Shown one piece after another: positions 20,843-31,189 of a DNA stretch of 64,000 bases (positions are counted from its first letter, which is position 1; every line of letters begins with the position of its first letter). The stretch is taken from the NCBI GenBank assembly GCA_030512335.1, contig JAULSU010000001.1, forward strand, positions 1,426,001-1,490,000, given 5' to 3'. Made by a program: the position numbers and the translations under genes. This DNA comes from Immersiella caudata. Taxonomy: Eukaryota > Ascomycota > Sordariomycetes > Sordariales > Lasiosphaeriaceae. The notes below the pieces were generated by a model that was not told where the DNA came from, made no database searches, and saw only the letters and a program-made list of their open reading frames with translations.

Positions 20843-22403
20843 TCACTCCACTTCGACAACTGCTGGCGCCCGGATCGTCTGGCCAGCAAGTTTGTGGAGG
20901 CCCTCACCACCCTGTGAGTCTGTTAGCGGCTGCTCCTTTTTGGTACTTCCTGGGGATACTCACGTAGCTCATGAGTGGGCTAATCTCGATGCCAGCATCG
21001 GGATCCTCACTGGTCACAGTAGCGCCCGCAGCCTGCGCCCACCGCTTACCCTGAACCATGATATCACGCTTGCTGGTCTCCGGGTCGTCCTCACCAGTGC
21101 CCCTCGCGTTCTTGAGGGGGCTAAACTCGTCCTCGCGACGCACCTCCATGCATGCAAACTTGTTGAGCTCTAGCATGGGGAAGACGTCAAAAACAAACTG
21201 CTCCAGCTTGATACCGTTGGGCTTCTCGGGCTTCACCGTCTCGCCAGTGCTCAGATCGCAATAAGGGATCTTCTTCTTGGCCACGTGGTGGGGCAGGTCC
21301 TTGGACCACACTGGGATGCTCTCGAGGAAGCGGAAAGAGTAGTAGTGGTTGACAATGTTGGCTGCGCGGAACTTGAGCACACCCGGCTGCTTAGGATCTT
21401 GCTCCTCGGTTACTTCCTTATCAATCTCGCTGTACTCAACCACGTCTGGCTTCCCGTTCTCCAACAGGATCAGGCCGACACTTTCAGTGGCATTCCGTTT
21501 GCGCACGACCTTGGTGGCAATATCGACGTTTGCTGCGGCGGAGAAGCCGATGAAGACGGGATCGGCAACCTTGACGAGGCAGTTGTCTACACAGTACGCA
21601 TGGATGTGCTCGATACCGCGCACCTTCATATCGTCAAGCACCTTGGAGTCGACCAGCGCGTTGTAAATACCACCGTTTCCGTCAGGCGCGACCGCAACCT
21701 TGCCCTTGCTCTCCAGCAAGATCTTGCCATCGTTGGAGATACAGGGCAGAACACCTTGCTCGAAGATAATAACATTCTCGGCCTTCAACCCAAAATAGTT
21801 GTTGGCCTTGAAGTAGTCCTCGGTGGGCTTGCGAGTTGGGCCAGAGGTCATAACGTACCAGGGTACGATAACCTTGACTCCAGTAGCGGCCTTTGCGGCG
21901 GCGAGCTTCTCGACCTTGCGGATACGCTCCGCCTGGATCTGGAACAGCGACTTATGCGAGGGCAGGCCGATATCGTAGCATCCCTTGGGAGCTGAGCTGC
22001 CCAAGCGGGTGCCCTGTCCACCAGCCATGAGGACTACGGCGACCTTGTTTGCGGCGATCAAATCCAATCCTGATGCGTACCACCCGTCGATGTCTTCCTT
22101 CTTCGAGTCCAAAATGCTCGCCGTCGCGGATTCGGGGAGGGGCTCGAGTGTCGGCTTCTCATTGTTGCTTGCCTTGGCCGGGCCGAGCGCCTTGGCCGCG
22201 AGGGTGTTGATGTAAACGGGGTCGAAGTTGGAGAGCTGCTTGTAGAGCGCGGCCTTCTCTACAGATGACAGAGAGTCGTAGAATGTCAGGACTTGGCTCT
22301 GCCCTGCGAGAGAGTACTTCTCCTTAAGCTGGGAGACCTGCTCCGGCGTTGGCTCCTGGGGCGTACCGGACCCAAGATGTAGGGCTTGCTTGACGGCGTC
22401 CAT
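20843..22403 (-). CDS. UAP1: UDP-N-acetylglucosamine pyrophosphorylase
   Basis: Exons 22403-20964 and 20911-20843 give 502 aa. The enzyme makes UDP-GlcNAc and pyrophosphate from UTP and GlcNAc-1-phosphate, the last step before chitin, GPI anchors and N-glycans. The nucleotide-binding loop VVLMAGGQGTRLGSSAPKGC lies at about 124-142, followed by GLPSHKSLFQIQAERI. Further family blocks are GGIYNALVDSKVLDDMKVRG, HAYCVDNCLVKVADPVFIGF and EQFVFDVFPML. A 52-nt intron (GTGAGT to CTCACAG) near the 3' end changes the C-terminus: the spliced form ends SPLMSYGGEGLHKLAGQTI and so on, matching orthologues, while the unspliced frame ends within intron sequence. Neighbouring housekeeping genes show no operon-like link. 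Confidence 0.95.
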
Positions 22404-23057
22404 TCTTTGTTGTGGGGTATGGCGAAGGTAGGCGGCGAGGCTTCAATTGGATTCGGATCGTTTGTGCAAAGTTGGAAAAATTGTCAAAAAATCGAACGGA
22501 CGTGAAGAGTTCCTGTTGAGCAGTTCAGATTGTCCTTTTTCGATGAGAAATGGGTCAGCTCAGCTTGTTGCCCAACAACTGGAATTTAGCTGGTTGCTAG
22601 GTGAGGGGCTACACGATAGGGGCTGCCCCGCCACCCCGCCAGCCTCAGCTCGCGACGCTAAGAATGCGCCACGTCCCGCAGGAGCCTTGGGATTTGGACC
22701 ACTGACGTTTGTCAGGGGTGCCCTGACTGTGGAACCTGTGCTCGCAACTGCGCCTCCGATTCGCCGGCGGACCAACTTCGCACTCCATCCCGTGTTTCTA
22801 CGGGCGATGCGCTTGTTGAGCAAGTGTGCGTCTCACTGCAGGTACAACTGGCGAAACACGAACTATTGCTAGGCCTCGGTACGAATTACGAACAAACAAA
22901 CTTCAAAGATCTGATGAGAAACGGCGGTGAACCAGATTCCCATCTCGGCGGCAACTGCCGAGAGGCCTCATCCGTTTCATGAAGTTGCGTTTTGGGCGTT
23001 CAGGCAGCCCAACGCAGCGGCAGGGTTACTAGCGACGACTCATTGTGAGCAAAACCC
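22404..23057. promoter_or_regulatory. Divergent promoter region, UAP1 / DNA glycosylase
   Basis: This 654-bp gap between divergent starts should hold both promoters. I see no conserved element by eye and no convincing ORF. Confidence 0.45.
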
Positions 23058-24235
23058 ATGAAAGTGCTTGGGGCAATGTCAATAAAGATGGAGGAATCGC
23101 CGCCCTCAGCTCCCATCCCCATCCCTATCATTCGCACTCCCGAACAAGACACAGAAGAGGTGGCACCGTCCCCGTCCAACGCAAGCGAGCCCAGCGAGGC
23201 TAATTCTAGGACACCTCCACCGGCAAGCTTCAAAGGCAAACTCGACATCCGAAACTACTCCTTTCGGGTGCCCGATGCCGAAAGTGGAGCCTCCGGAGGC
23301 GCCCGGCGAAGCCCGAGGCTCTCCACCCCGCTCCGAACCGGTTCAGCATCTCCGTCTCTCACACTGGACCCGCCCGACCGCGGCCGGAGCAGCGTCTCCC
23401 CTCCCAAACGCAAAGCCCTGACCAACGACGATGACCCGTCTTCCTCAACCAGCACCCCGAGCACCCTCCGTTCCCCCAAACGCACCAAATCCAACTCATC
23501 CAGCTACGCACCTCCTTCGACCTACGCCCACCTTAACCACCTTCCCGACGCCATCGGCCCCAACCTCCTTATCCTTGTACTTCCACCCCTTTTGCCCCTT
23601 CTAGCAAAACAATAAACTAACAAACCCCCCAGTTCGTCGGCCTGAACCCTGGCATCCAAACCGCCCGTACCGGTCATGCCTATGCTCACCCAACCAACCA
23701 CTTCTGGCGCCTCCTCCACTCCTCCGGAATCACCCCCCGCCTCTGCTCTCCCACCGAAGACGGCCAAATGCCCGCGCTTTACCAGCTTGGGCTCACTAAC
23801 ATTGTGTCCCGGCCTTCGCGAAACGGCGCCGAGCTTTCCAAGGCCGAAATGGACGATGGAGTGGCCATCCTTGAGGCCAAGGCGCGGAAGTACCGACCGG
23901 AGGTGATGTGTATTGTGGGGAAGAGTATTTGGGAGAGTCTGTGGCGGGTCAGGCATGGACGAGGGATTAAGAAGGAGGAGTTTAGGTATGGATGGCAACA
24001 GGAGAGTGAGAATATTGGCGTTGTTGGGGAGAAGGGGCAGAAGGAGGAGGAGAAGGTGGAGGGTGTGGAGTATGGGGAAGGGAGGTGGAAGGGGGCTAGG
24101 GTATTTGTAGCGAGCAGTACGAGTGGCTTGGCAGCGACTTTGTCGACGGTGGAGAAGGAGAGGATATGGAGGGAGTTGGGGGAGTGGGTTGAGAACAGAA
24201 GGGAGGAGAGGAAGGTGAAGGAAGAGGAGAGTTGA
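23058..24235 (+). CDS. G/T(U) mismatch-specific DNA glycosylase, TDG/MUG family
   Basis: Exons 23058-23576 and 23633-24235 give 373 aa. The family removes T or U opposite G and starts base-excision repair in the nucleus. The first about 150 residues are Ser/Pro-rich and disordered, with basic patches such as PKRKAL and RSPKRTK that could be nuclear signals. The catalytic domain starts at DAIGPNLLIL and continues across the intron (GTACTT to CCCCAG, branch ACTAAC) into FVGLNPG; Asn178 in GLNPG is the expected catalytic residue. HAYAHPTNHFWRLLHSSG and GLTNIVSRPSRNGAELS follow, and VFVASSTSGLAA fits the second active-site loop. An acidic insertion (GEKGQKEEEKVEG) precedes that loop. ATGs at 23076 and 23088 are alternative starts. 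Confidence 0.88.
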
Positions 24236-24616
24236 AGTGATGGGAGAATATTTTGGGAATTGGAGCGTTTGTGACCATGAGCGAGCGCAATGTTTTACTG
24301 ATCTGAGAGTTTTGGCTGGGAGACACATCACTCTTGCAAACACATAATCACATACACCAAGATGAGTGTACAAAGCAAAGTATGTATTGCGCATCGCACG
24401 CTATCAATATGTCCAACTATCATCAACCCCGGCCGTAGAAGTAATCAACATACGAACGGTCAATCAATCTCAATACGCAAAAACTCATGTTGAAAAATGA
24501 AGGCCCAATGGTATAGTCCAGAACGCCAGAATCTAGAGCCAAAGCTTTGGTACCCATCGTTGTACAGTCATTAACCCCAATCCATCCCAAACACCCGGAG
24601 AAAGCTCTCCTTCTGC
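24236..24616. other. Convergent 3' region, DNA glycosylase / Gly-Ser-rich protein
   Basis: About 380 bp of A/T-richer 3' sequence between converging genes. I see no further feature. Confidence 0.45.
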
Positions 24617-25915
24617 TTATGCAGTGAAGACCATGGTTGCCACAAGGGCAACGACTGGCCAGAACCCGGCGTTCTCGAGCAGTCTGCGCATGCCCTGGCT
24701 GGCGTTGCCGAAGGGGTCCTCGTCACCTCCAGCGGCAGTCGTCCCGTTGGGTAGGGTGCCGTTGAGAAGGATGTGCCTGGTGTTGTTGATGGTGGCGACG
24801 CTGACGAGGGTGTTGTTGAGGTCGGTGCCGTTGCCAATAATATCGCTCAGGAACTGCGGGTCGCCGTTCTCGTCGCATCCGCACACGGAATAGGGGTCGC
24901 AACCGCAGGTGACTTCTGCCGTCTCGTTCTGTCTGCTCGTCTGGTTGTAGTAGCCGTACGGGCGAGAGTAGGGGTAGGTATAGGCGCCGTAGAGCCACAA
25001 GCCGGGCCAGAATGCGAGAGCGCCGAGGCCGACACCGAGGAAGACGGGGCTGATTCCTGACGGGGAGCGTCCGCCGGCCTTGTAGGGGACCGTCGCTCCG
25101 CCTCCGTAGAATCGGCCTCCGCCGTAGCTTGGCGCGGCGCCGCTTCCGGTTGTTGTCCTGCCACCAGCGTTTGAGCTAGAAGAGCCTCTGCCGCCACTAC
25201 AGAACGAATGTTAGCCGAAAGTGTATCAACACAGTAAAGATCCCTCTCGCCTCCTTGAAGAGTAGTAGGAACCCGAGTTTCCAGAAGATGAACAAGTAGA
25301 CCCCTGAGAACTGCATTTGGCTGGTGCTTTGTCGGGCGCCTTTGCCGGACCTTTGAGCTGCTACCCATGGCCGGCCTGGCGACCACAACCGGCGCGGCGG
25401 CTGGCACCTCGGGAACACCCAAATGCGGTACCTTGGGAAGACTGAACTTGGGGAAGGGCTGGAAATATTGGGAAGATGAAGAACCATACGTTGATCCTGT
25501 GCGAGAACCGCTCGAACTCGAGCTAGAACTTCCTGAGCCGCTCGAACTGGAGCCCCCTGAACTGGAACTGGAGCTGGAACTGGAACTTCCGCCACTGCTG
25601 CTACTGCTTCTCCCTCTGGGTGAGCCACCACTCGTCAACCACGCCACCCAAAAAAATGAAACCAGTCGGAGCCGTTGCAAACACCGCTTGAATAACAATG
25701 GAATATTCAACTTACCCGCCTCCAGACGAGGAACCGCCAGAGCTGGAACCACCGCCACCACCACCACGACCGCCGCCGCCTCCTCCGCCGCCTCTACGCT
25801 TCCAGTGTTGGCTGGACTGCTCTATCGGCTTGATTTCGACAGCTGCACGTGGTGCGACCGAGAGCGCGTCGACGAGGGCGAGAAGTGATACTAATATCGA
25901 GAAGGATAACCTCAT
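24617..25915 (-). CDS. Gly/Ser-rich secreted or surface protein with Cys motif, possible GPI anchor
   Basis: My model uses exons 25915-25716, 25630-25490 and 25196-24617, giving 306 aa in frame. The N-terminus is a signal peptide (MRLSFSILVSLLALVDALS). It is followed by a dibasic site (KRR), a Gly run, and long Ser/Gly repeats. The third exon codes YGGGRFYGGG, a hydrophobic stretch (SPVFLGVGLGALAFWPGLWL), a Tyr-rich YGAYTYPYSRPYGYYNQ, a Cys motif TCGCDPYSVCGCDENGD, several NxT/S sites and a hydrophobic C-terminal tail (ENAGFWPVVALVATMVFTA) that could signal a GPI anchor. This resembles an uncharacterised family common in Pezizomycotina. The second intron (GTATGG to TGTAG, 293 nt) is uncertain: the sequence inside it is open for much of its length, so part of it may be coding. 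Function unknown. Confidence 0.65.
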
Positions 25916-27101
25916 ATTGGGCTAGGAGATGTGTGTGGTGAGGAAGTAGGTTTGCGCGAGGAAAATGGCCGATCACCAAACACGTCGGTAATATAGGTAG
26001 AAAATATGGAGACCGTTTGGGCGCTCCGTTGGGTCGGGTCTTCGCGTTGCGCGGACAGGGCTGTATTGCAAGCGGGAGATGGGAATGCAGGGAATTTAAA
26101 GTCACGGTCTTGGGTTGGGTGACGGGCGGGACGGGCTGTCTTGGCCCGCTAAGCACGCTCAGCCACGAAATTGGATGGATGAGATCAGTTCAAGTTGCCA
26201 AGTGGAAAACTGACAAGCACCTCTTTGGGCGGAACCTCGCCTGACTGCTCTGCGCCTTTGAGAGGAATCAATGATGTGAAGCACATGATTTCGCTGTACC
26301 TACACGTGGTACCTAATGGAACAAGGCCGATATCCGACGGCCGACACAACCTGAGTCTCCAACAAAAACGTGGAGTTTGCGCCTTCCTGAGCCTCCCCAC
26401 CACCCGCACTTCTGCGGGCCATCGAGAGACCTCACGTCATGTGATCTGCATCAATGACGTCTCCTCCCCCGAGCGTTTTCCAATCGTGGACCCCGATTCT
26501 GAGAGCGCAAGGCCGAACGCCTCCGTCACTGGCCATGAAGACGACTGAAGGCATCATCGCACACCGTTTTCCGCCCCTCGTGTGGCGGCGGAGGCGATAA
26601 CCTGGAAACCACCGGTTTACGGGAGCTCTTTGAAGCCACCAGTGTGGCTGTGGTGATGCAACCCTCCCTTTCGTGCCTTTCTGCCCTCATTCTCCTTGGT
26701 TGCTGTGCGCAGCCGTATTACCCCGTTTCCTGCGTACCATATTGGCTCCCAGATCGATTTCCCCGCGTTCTTGACGGGTCGCATACGCCGTAGCTCCTTG
26801 TTCAACGGTCGCCCCGAGGTATGCCTTATCCGATTGACTCTTTCGTCTCGCGCTCCGTCCCACCTGTATTTGGCGCCTCGGATCACTCGCTCGCGGTTTG
26901 AGTTACCGAGTTGCCGCTCCTATCGACTGTTGCCCCTCAGGTAGCGGCCCGAGGCGGGTTTTCCGGTCCTGCGAAGCCGCCATTTTGCTGACGGAGGCCT
27001 CGGGGCACAGGGGCCCGCACAACCTAGACTCTTCACATGAGCCCCCAATCGCGCCTAAACCCTTCCACAAACACATTGAACTGCGCCAAATTACAGCCAG
27101 C
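25916..27101. promoter_or_regulatory. Divergent promoter region, Gly/Ser-rich protein / ANCHR-like gene
   Basis: About 1.2 kb between divergent starts. ORFs such as 26195-26548 on the plus strand begin at non-ATG codons and show no family character. I cannot point to a specific element. Confidence 0.4.
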
Positions 27102-28422
27102 ATGGCCCCTTTACGGCCGAGCGACCAGTCGCTGTTGGATCGACTCAACGCATTGAAGCCTACGAACGTCTCACTTGACAAAACAAAGTAAAACACAACC
27201 AAGCCACACCGAGTGCCAGTCTGCCTGCTAAATAACTCTCAAGTAATTTACCCACCGACCCAGATGTGGTCGCTGCTGCTGCGCCGATGGGTCAGCAACT
27301 CGGACCTGTGGCTCGTGAGGATGCTCTGACGGCAAGACTCCGCATTCTTCGCGAGAAATCCGCCAGCGGCGCGGATCGGGAATCGGCCAATGTGGATCTC
27401 CAATCCACACAGCCACAATCAGAGCCGCTCAAAACAACCAGTTTGAATGTCTCCTCATCTTACCCAGCGGTTACACGAAATCGCGGTGTTCAAGACGAAC
27501 ACTCGGATGATCCATACCTCTTCGAGACAGATGATCTTGATGACATCCTGGATGGCTTGGATGACTGTGACTTGAGCCATGACTTGAGCACCAGCGGGGG
27601 CGGCCGTAACGGAGGTAATGAGGACGAACGGGTTTCTGAGATTTTAGAGTCCCTAAACCCCCCGGGTCCAGATAAGCTTAAATCCCCGCAAGCCGGAGAC
27701 GATGATGATTCTGAGAGCGAGCAAATGACCCGGAGCGTGGAGAGGATCCTCGCCGAAGTTCGGGATGAGATAAGCCTTGAGAAGGAACAAAGTGCCGAAG
27801 ATGCAACCCCTGACGAGGCCTCCGGAATCACAACAACCGACCCGACAGCAACCTCAAACACCACTACCGCCAACAACAATCCAACTTCACTTTCCCTACC
27901 TGGCGTGCCAAGCTCACAGCTAGTGGACCCAGCCCTGGGCCAGGCAGATCACGGCACAAGCGGCACAGCAGCTCGGAAATCCTTAGATTTCGAAAACGAC
28001 ATCACCACTCGCCTTGCTTCGCTCAGAGGACTCGGGTCCGGTGTGAACTTTGACTCTTTCGGGCTTCCCACAGTCCCTACCTTCAGTCCTGAGGACCGCT
28101 CTGCCTCCACGGCGGCCTCACTCATCACGAAACGAGGGGGCTACACCGATGAGGACCAGAAGACGTGGTGCATTGTATGTCTCGACGATGCAACGATACG
28201 CTGTCTTAGCTGCGACAACGACGTTTACTGCCAGAGATGCTTCAAGGAGATGGTATGTATCTTCCCCGATGGTGCTCTCTCTGCTGCCCCTCAGTTGTGG
28301 AATGGATTGAGCCCTTGCCTAAGCATTGTTGTCGTGCAAGGTTGCTGACGCGCTGACAGCACTTCGGCCCATCAGCTGGCTATGACGAACGTGGGCATCA
28401 GTGGACGAAGTTCCAGAAATGA
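27102..28422 (+). CDS. ANCHR/ZFYVE19-like abscission checkpoint protein
   Basis: Exons 27102-27187, 27244-28252 and 28360-28422 give 385 aa. The N-terminus MAPLRPSDQSLLDRLNALKP is typical of the fungal family, and splicing (phase 2) continues it as TNNLPTDPDVVAAAAPMG. The middle is acidic and disordered with MIM-like helical stretches (LFETDDLDDILDGLDD; EQMTRSVERILAEVRDEI). The C-terminus is a B-box-like zinc module: WCIVCLDDATIRCLSCDNDVYCQRCFKEM, joined across a 107-nt intron to HFGPSAGYDERGHQWTKFQK, supplying the His ligands. Animal ANCHR binds ESCRT-III and VPS4 to delay abscission. A role at septa is inference. The last 21-codon exon is needed to complete the zinc module. Confidence 0.8.
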
Positions 28423-28936
28423 GGCCTAAAATGCCACGTTTTTATTGACAGCTCGTCATCCACACATACCACAATTCTAAGGGTCCGGGTAAGTTGATAA
28501 CAGGACAATATGACGCACACGCTCAGGTCAGCAAGACACTGGGCTTAGGCTCTCGCCGACCTGGACGACTGGGTGAATATGGTCGATAAGAAAAACATTG
28601 GCTGTAGTGAATGAACGACAAATGACACTGGCACGCGGTGTGGGAAAACGAACGGTTTTTGAAAGGCCTAGCTCTAGATCCTATCTTAACGTCGTCACAG
28701 TAAAGCGTAAATCACAAACATTGACTGAAACTAAACCCACAGTGAAAATCCGGGTTCGAAAATGTGGAAGTCCAACCAATCTGCCGTTATCCCTTACCAT
28801 GCTGCCATGCCCATATTCTCCCTTCCCCATATGGTCTCTCAGTAAACTACACATGAGCCAATTCAAATTCAACAAGTCTTACAATCCCGGGGTATAATGT
28901 CAATACCAAGAAGAACCCCTCATTAGCGGGAGCTGC
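28423..28936. other. Convergent 3' region, ANCHR-like / LMBD1-like
   Basis: 514 bp of 3' sequence between converging genes, relatively A/T-rich. I find no gene in it. Confidence 0.45.
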
Positions 28937-30736
28937 TTAGTCCCGGGAGCTGGAACCGTTCCCAGCCGTTCCATAATCACCCTGGCCTGTGGTGGTCGCC
29001 TGCTTCGCCCGTCCCGTGATATCTTGCCAGGTAGCGCCAAAGCGTCTACCCGTACTTGCCAACAAGCCCTCCTCCTCATCGGCCTCAGCCTCTTCGTCGA
29101 GTTCGCTCAGGTTCAGCCTTGGCGTGCGGAAGAGGCTGGTGGTAAACACAATGAGGAAGACACCCAAGAACGCAAACTGTGCCCAGAAATCAATGGCACC
29201 AAAGACCGGCCAGTTGAGCGTCACCCTGTTCAAGAACGTTGACATAACCGTTGGCGTGCAGACATCCTTGGCAAGGGGGTCGGTGGAGGCCTCAGAGCAA
29301 GGACGAACGAAGTCAAGGTGATTGGTGCAGTTTGGTCGAGCCCCAGGGCTGATTGGCGGGTTGCTACAAAATGTCTGAGTCCCGTAGATCGAATACTGCG
29401 GGGCAGCCAACATAGCAACGGCGTAGTTGATCGCGAGGATGATGAGTGCCAGCATGACAGTTGCGATCAGGAGCGCTTGTGGTGCAGTGCGGCCCTTCTT
29501 GATCTGAAAGATGCGAACCCAAAGGAAGCGAATGCCAACAGTGGCGATACCTGTGATGGAGCTGCTGAAGAGGAACAGGACGAGGAAGAGCATGAGGACG
29601 TAGTCAACGGGAAATGCCTTTGCGGACTGGACGAAAATCCAGTTAACAGGCTGGAAGACGTTGATATGTCCGAGAATGTAGCCACAGTGCTGCTTGCATA
29701 CTGAGTTGGCTGCTTTGTCGATGCCGGTGATAAGCATGGAAACCCAGACAAGAACGGCAACCAGAAGCAACAGCAGGCCGCCGAGCAGCTTGAGCGGCCG
29801 AAAGACCGCCTGGGTCTTCGTCCAAGCTCGGAAGATAGCACTCTGGCCCTCTCCGCGTGCCTCCGCGGCCAGCCGTTCGCGACGGACGAGGGTCCTCTCC
29901 TCCCGGAGCAATGCGTCCATCTCTCTTCGGTCTTTCTGAGGCATGCCATCAGGCCGGCCAGCATTGCGCATCTCCAGCTGTCTCTGTGCATCCCGGTTGC
30001 GCTCCAGCGCCGAGGCCGTCGTAGCGGAGAGCTGTGGGGCCGAGATAGATGGCGCCGATTTGATGAACGAGATCGGTAGCAACGCCAAACCAGCGCCGGT
30101 GTAAAGGGTGTATAGCAGCGTTCCAAGTGTCATCAGCAAGCCGAGTGCGAAGGTCAGCGCCTTCTCGCCCTTGTTTGCCGCAATCAAGCGCTTGAAGTAA
30201 TCGAGGTCCATATGCTTCCCATGTCCGCTGGCAGCCGCAGGCACGAAGAAACCGACCAAGAAGAGGATGATGACAAGAGCTACGAACACAAGCGTATACT
30301 TCGTGGCACCCCAGAAGCGTGAGCCGAAGCTGCTCTCGCCTTCTTCCTCGTCGACCTCATCGTATTCTTCGTACCAAAAGTAGGCGAAAGGAATAACGAT
30401 GAGGCAGAGGAGCGCGTCGAAGTTGTAGAGGGTGTAGTAGACAATTTTGAGCGTCAGAAGGATGCTATCGACTCGCTCGGGGGTAGCCCAATCCTTTTTG
30501 GAGCCCAGGGTTGCCGACGTCGTCGACGAGACCAGCGCGATGTCGACGGGAAGAAGCAGAACAGTGGCGAGGAGGGCGGTAAGACTGATGATGGCGACCA
30601 CGCTGACAGTGGCGGATCGCTCATGGGGCTGCTGCCAGGTGAAAGTTGTGATGATGGCGACGAGCAGAACCAGCGCAACGGCAACGCCGTACGCGACCCA
30701 AATGAGGCTCGTCTGCAGCAATCCGGCTGATGCCAT
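28937..30736 (-). CDS. LMBR1-domain membrane protein, probable lysosomal/vacuolar cobalamin transporter LMBD1-like
   Basis: A single exon encodes 599 aa with about nine hydrophobic helices in the LMBR1 arrangement: an N-terminal pair (TSLIWVAYGVAVALVLLVAI; AIISLTALLATVLLLPVDIA), then helices around YYTLYNFDALLCLIVIPFAYFWY, a cytosolic charged loop (EMDALLREERTLVRRERLAAEARGEG region), and a C-terminal set of helices. The DYF/NKGEKALTFALGLLMTLGT block and SNPPISPGARPNC match the fungal LMBD1 family. In animals LMBD1 helps export vitamin B12 from lysosomes. Many fungi are thought not to depend on cobalamin, so the fungal substrate is open. The C-terminus is acidic then Gly/Ser-rich. It is divergent from CFT1 with 453 bp between starts. 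Confidence 0.87.
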   Translation of the reverse strand: MASAGLLQTSLIWVAYGVAVALVLLVAIITTFTWQQPHERSATVSVVAIISLTALLATVLLLPVDIALVSSTTSATLGSKKDWATPERVDSILLTLKIVYYTLYNFDALLCLIVIPFAYFWYEEYDEVDEEEGESSFGSRFWGATKYTLVFVALVIILFLVGFFVPAAASGHGKHMDLDYFKRLIAANKGEKALTFALGLLMTLGTLLYTLYTGAGLALLPISFIKSAPSISAPQLSATTASALERNRDAQRQLEMRNAGRPDGMPQKDRREMDALLREERTLVRRERLAAEARGEGQSAIFRAWTKTQAVFRPLKLLGGLLLLLVAVLVWVSMLITGIDKAANSVCKQHCGYILGHINVFQPVNWIFVQSAKAFPVDYVLMLFLVLFLFSSSITGIATVGIRFLWVRIFQIKKGRTAPQALLIATVMLALIILAINYAVAMLAAPQYSIYGTQTFCSNPPISPGARPNCTNHLDFVRPCSEASTDPLAKDVCTPTVMSTFLNRVTLNWPVFGAIDFWAQFAFLGVFLIVFTTSLFRTPRLNLSELDEEAEADEEEGLLASTGRRFGATWQDITGRAKQATTTGQGDYGTAGNGSSSRD

Positions 30737-31189
30737 TATGTCGGGTTTGTGGGCAAGGTATGTAGTGGGGAAACAACAATGTCATTGCGAGCATGTCTAG
30801 TACGGCACGTATGGGTAAAGTGCCGTCGCCTTCCAAGGTTCAAAGTCTGTGACGCAATGCCAATGCCAGCCATGCAGGTCCTCGTCTTGTCACGTTCTCC
30901 ACGCTCCAGCTGGAGCTGCCAGCCGGCCCACATCCCGCGCTAGTGTTGCAGGCTAAGGCTGCTTTAGGTGGTGCACGGGCCATCGCACAAGCTCTGTTGG
31001 TCGCGCCTGGTCTTTGTGCGCGTCTGGGTTGAAGTTGAAGACGACTTCGAGAATGAGCAGGTATCTCTGCTGAGCTTGCGCTGCCGCAGCTCCTGCCCCC
31101 CAACCAGTTGTGCGGTGCTCTACAACCAAATTCAGGTTTAGAATCACTGATACGGCCTCCAGCATCGATATGCGCCGAACTGTGCTACG
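30737..31189. promoter_or_regulatory. Bidirectional promoter, LMBD1-like / CFT1
   Basis: Only 453 bp separate the divergent start codons of LMBD1-like and CFT1, so regulatory sequence is likely shared. I see no ORF or strong repeat in it. Confidence 0.5.
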
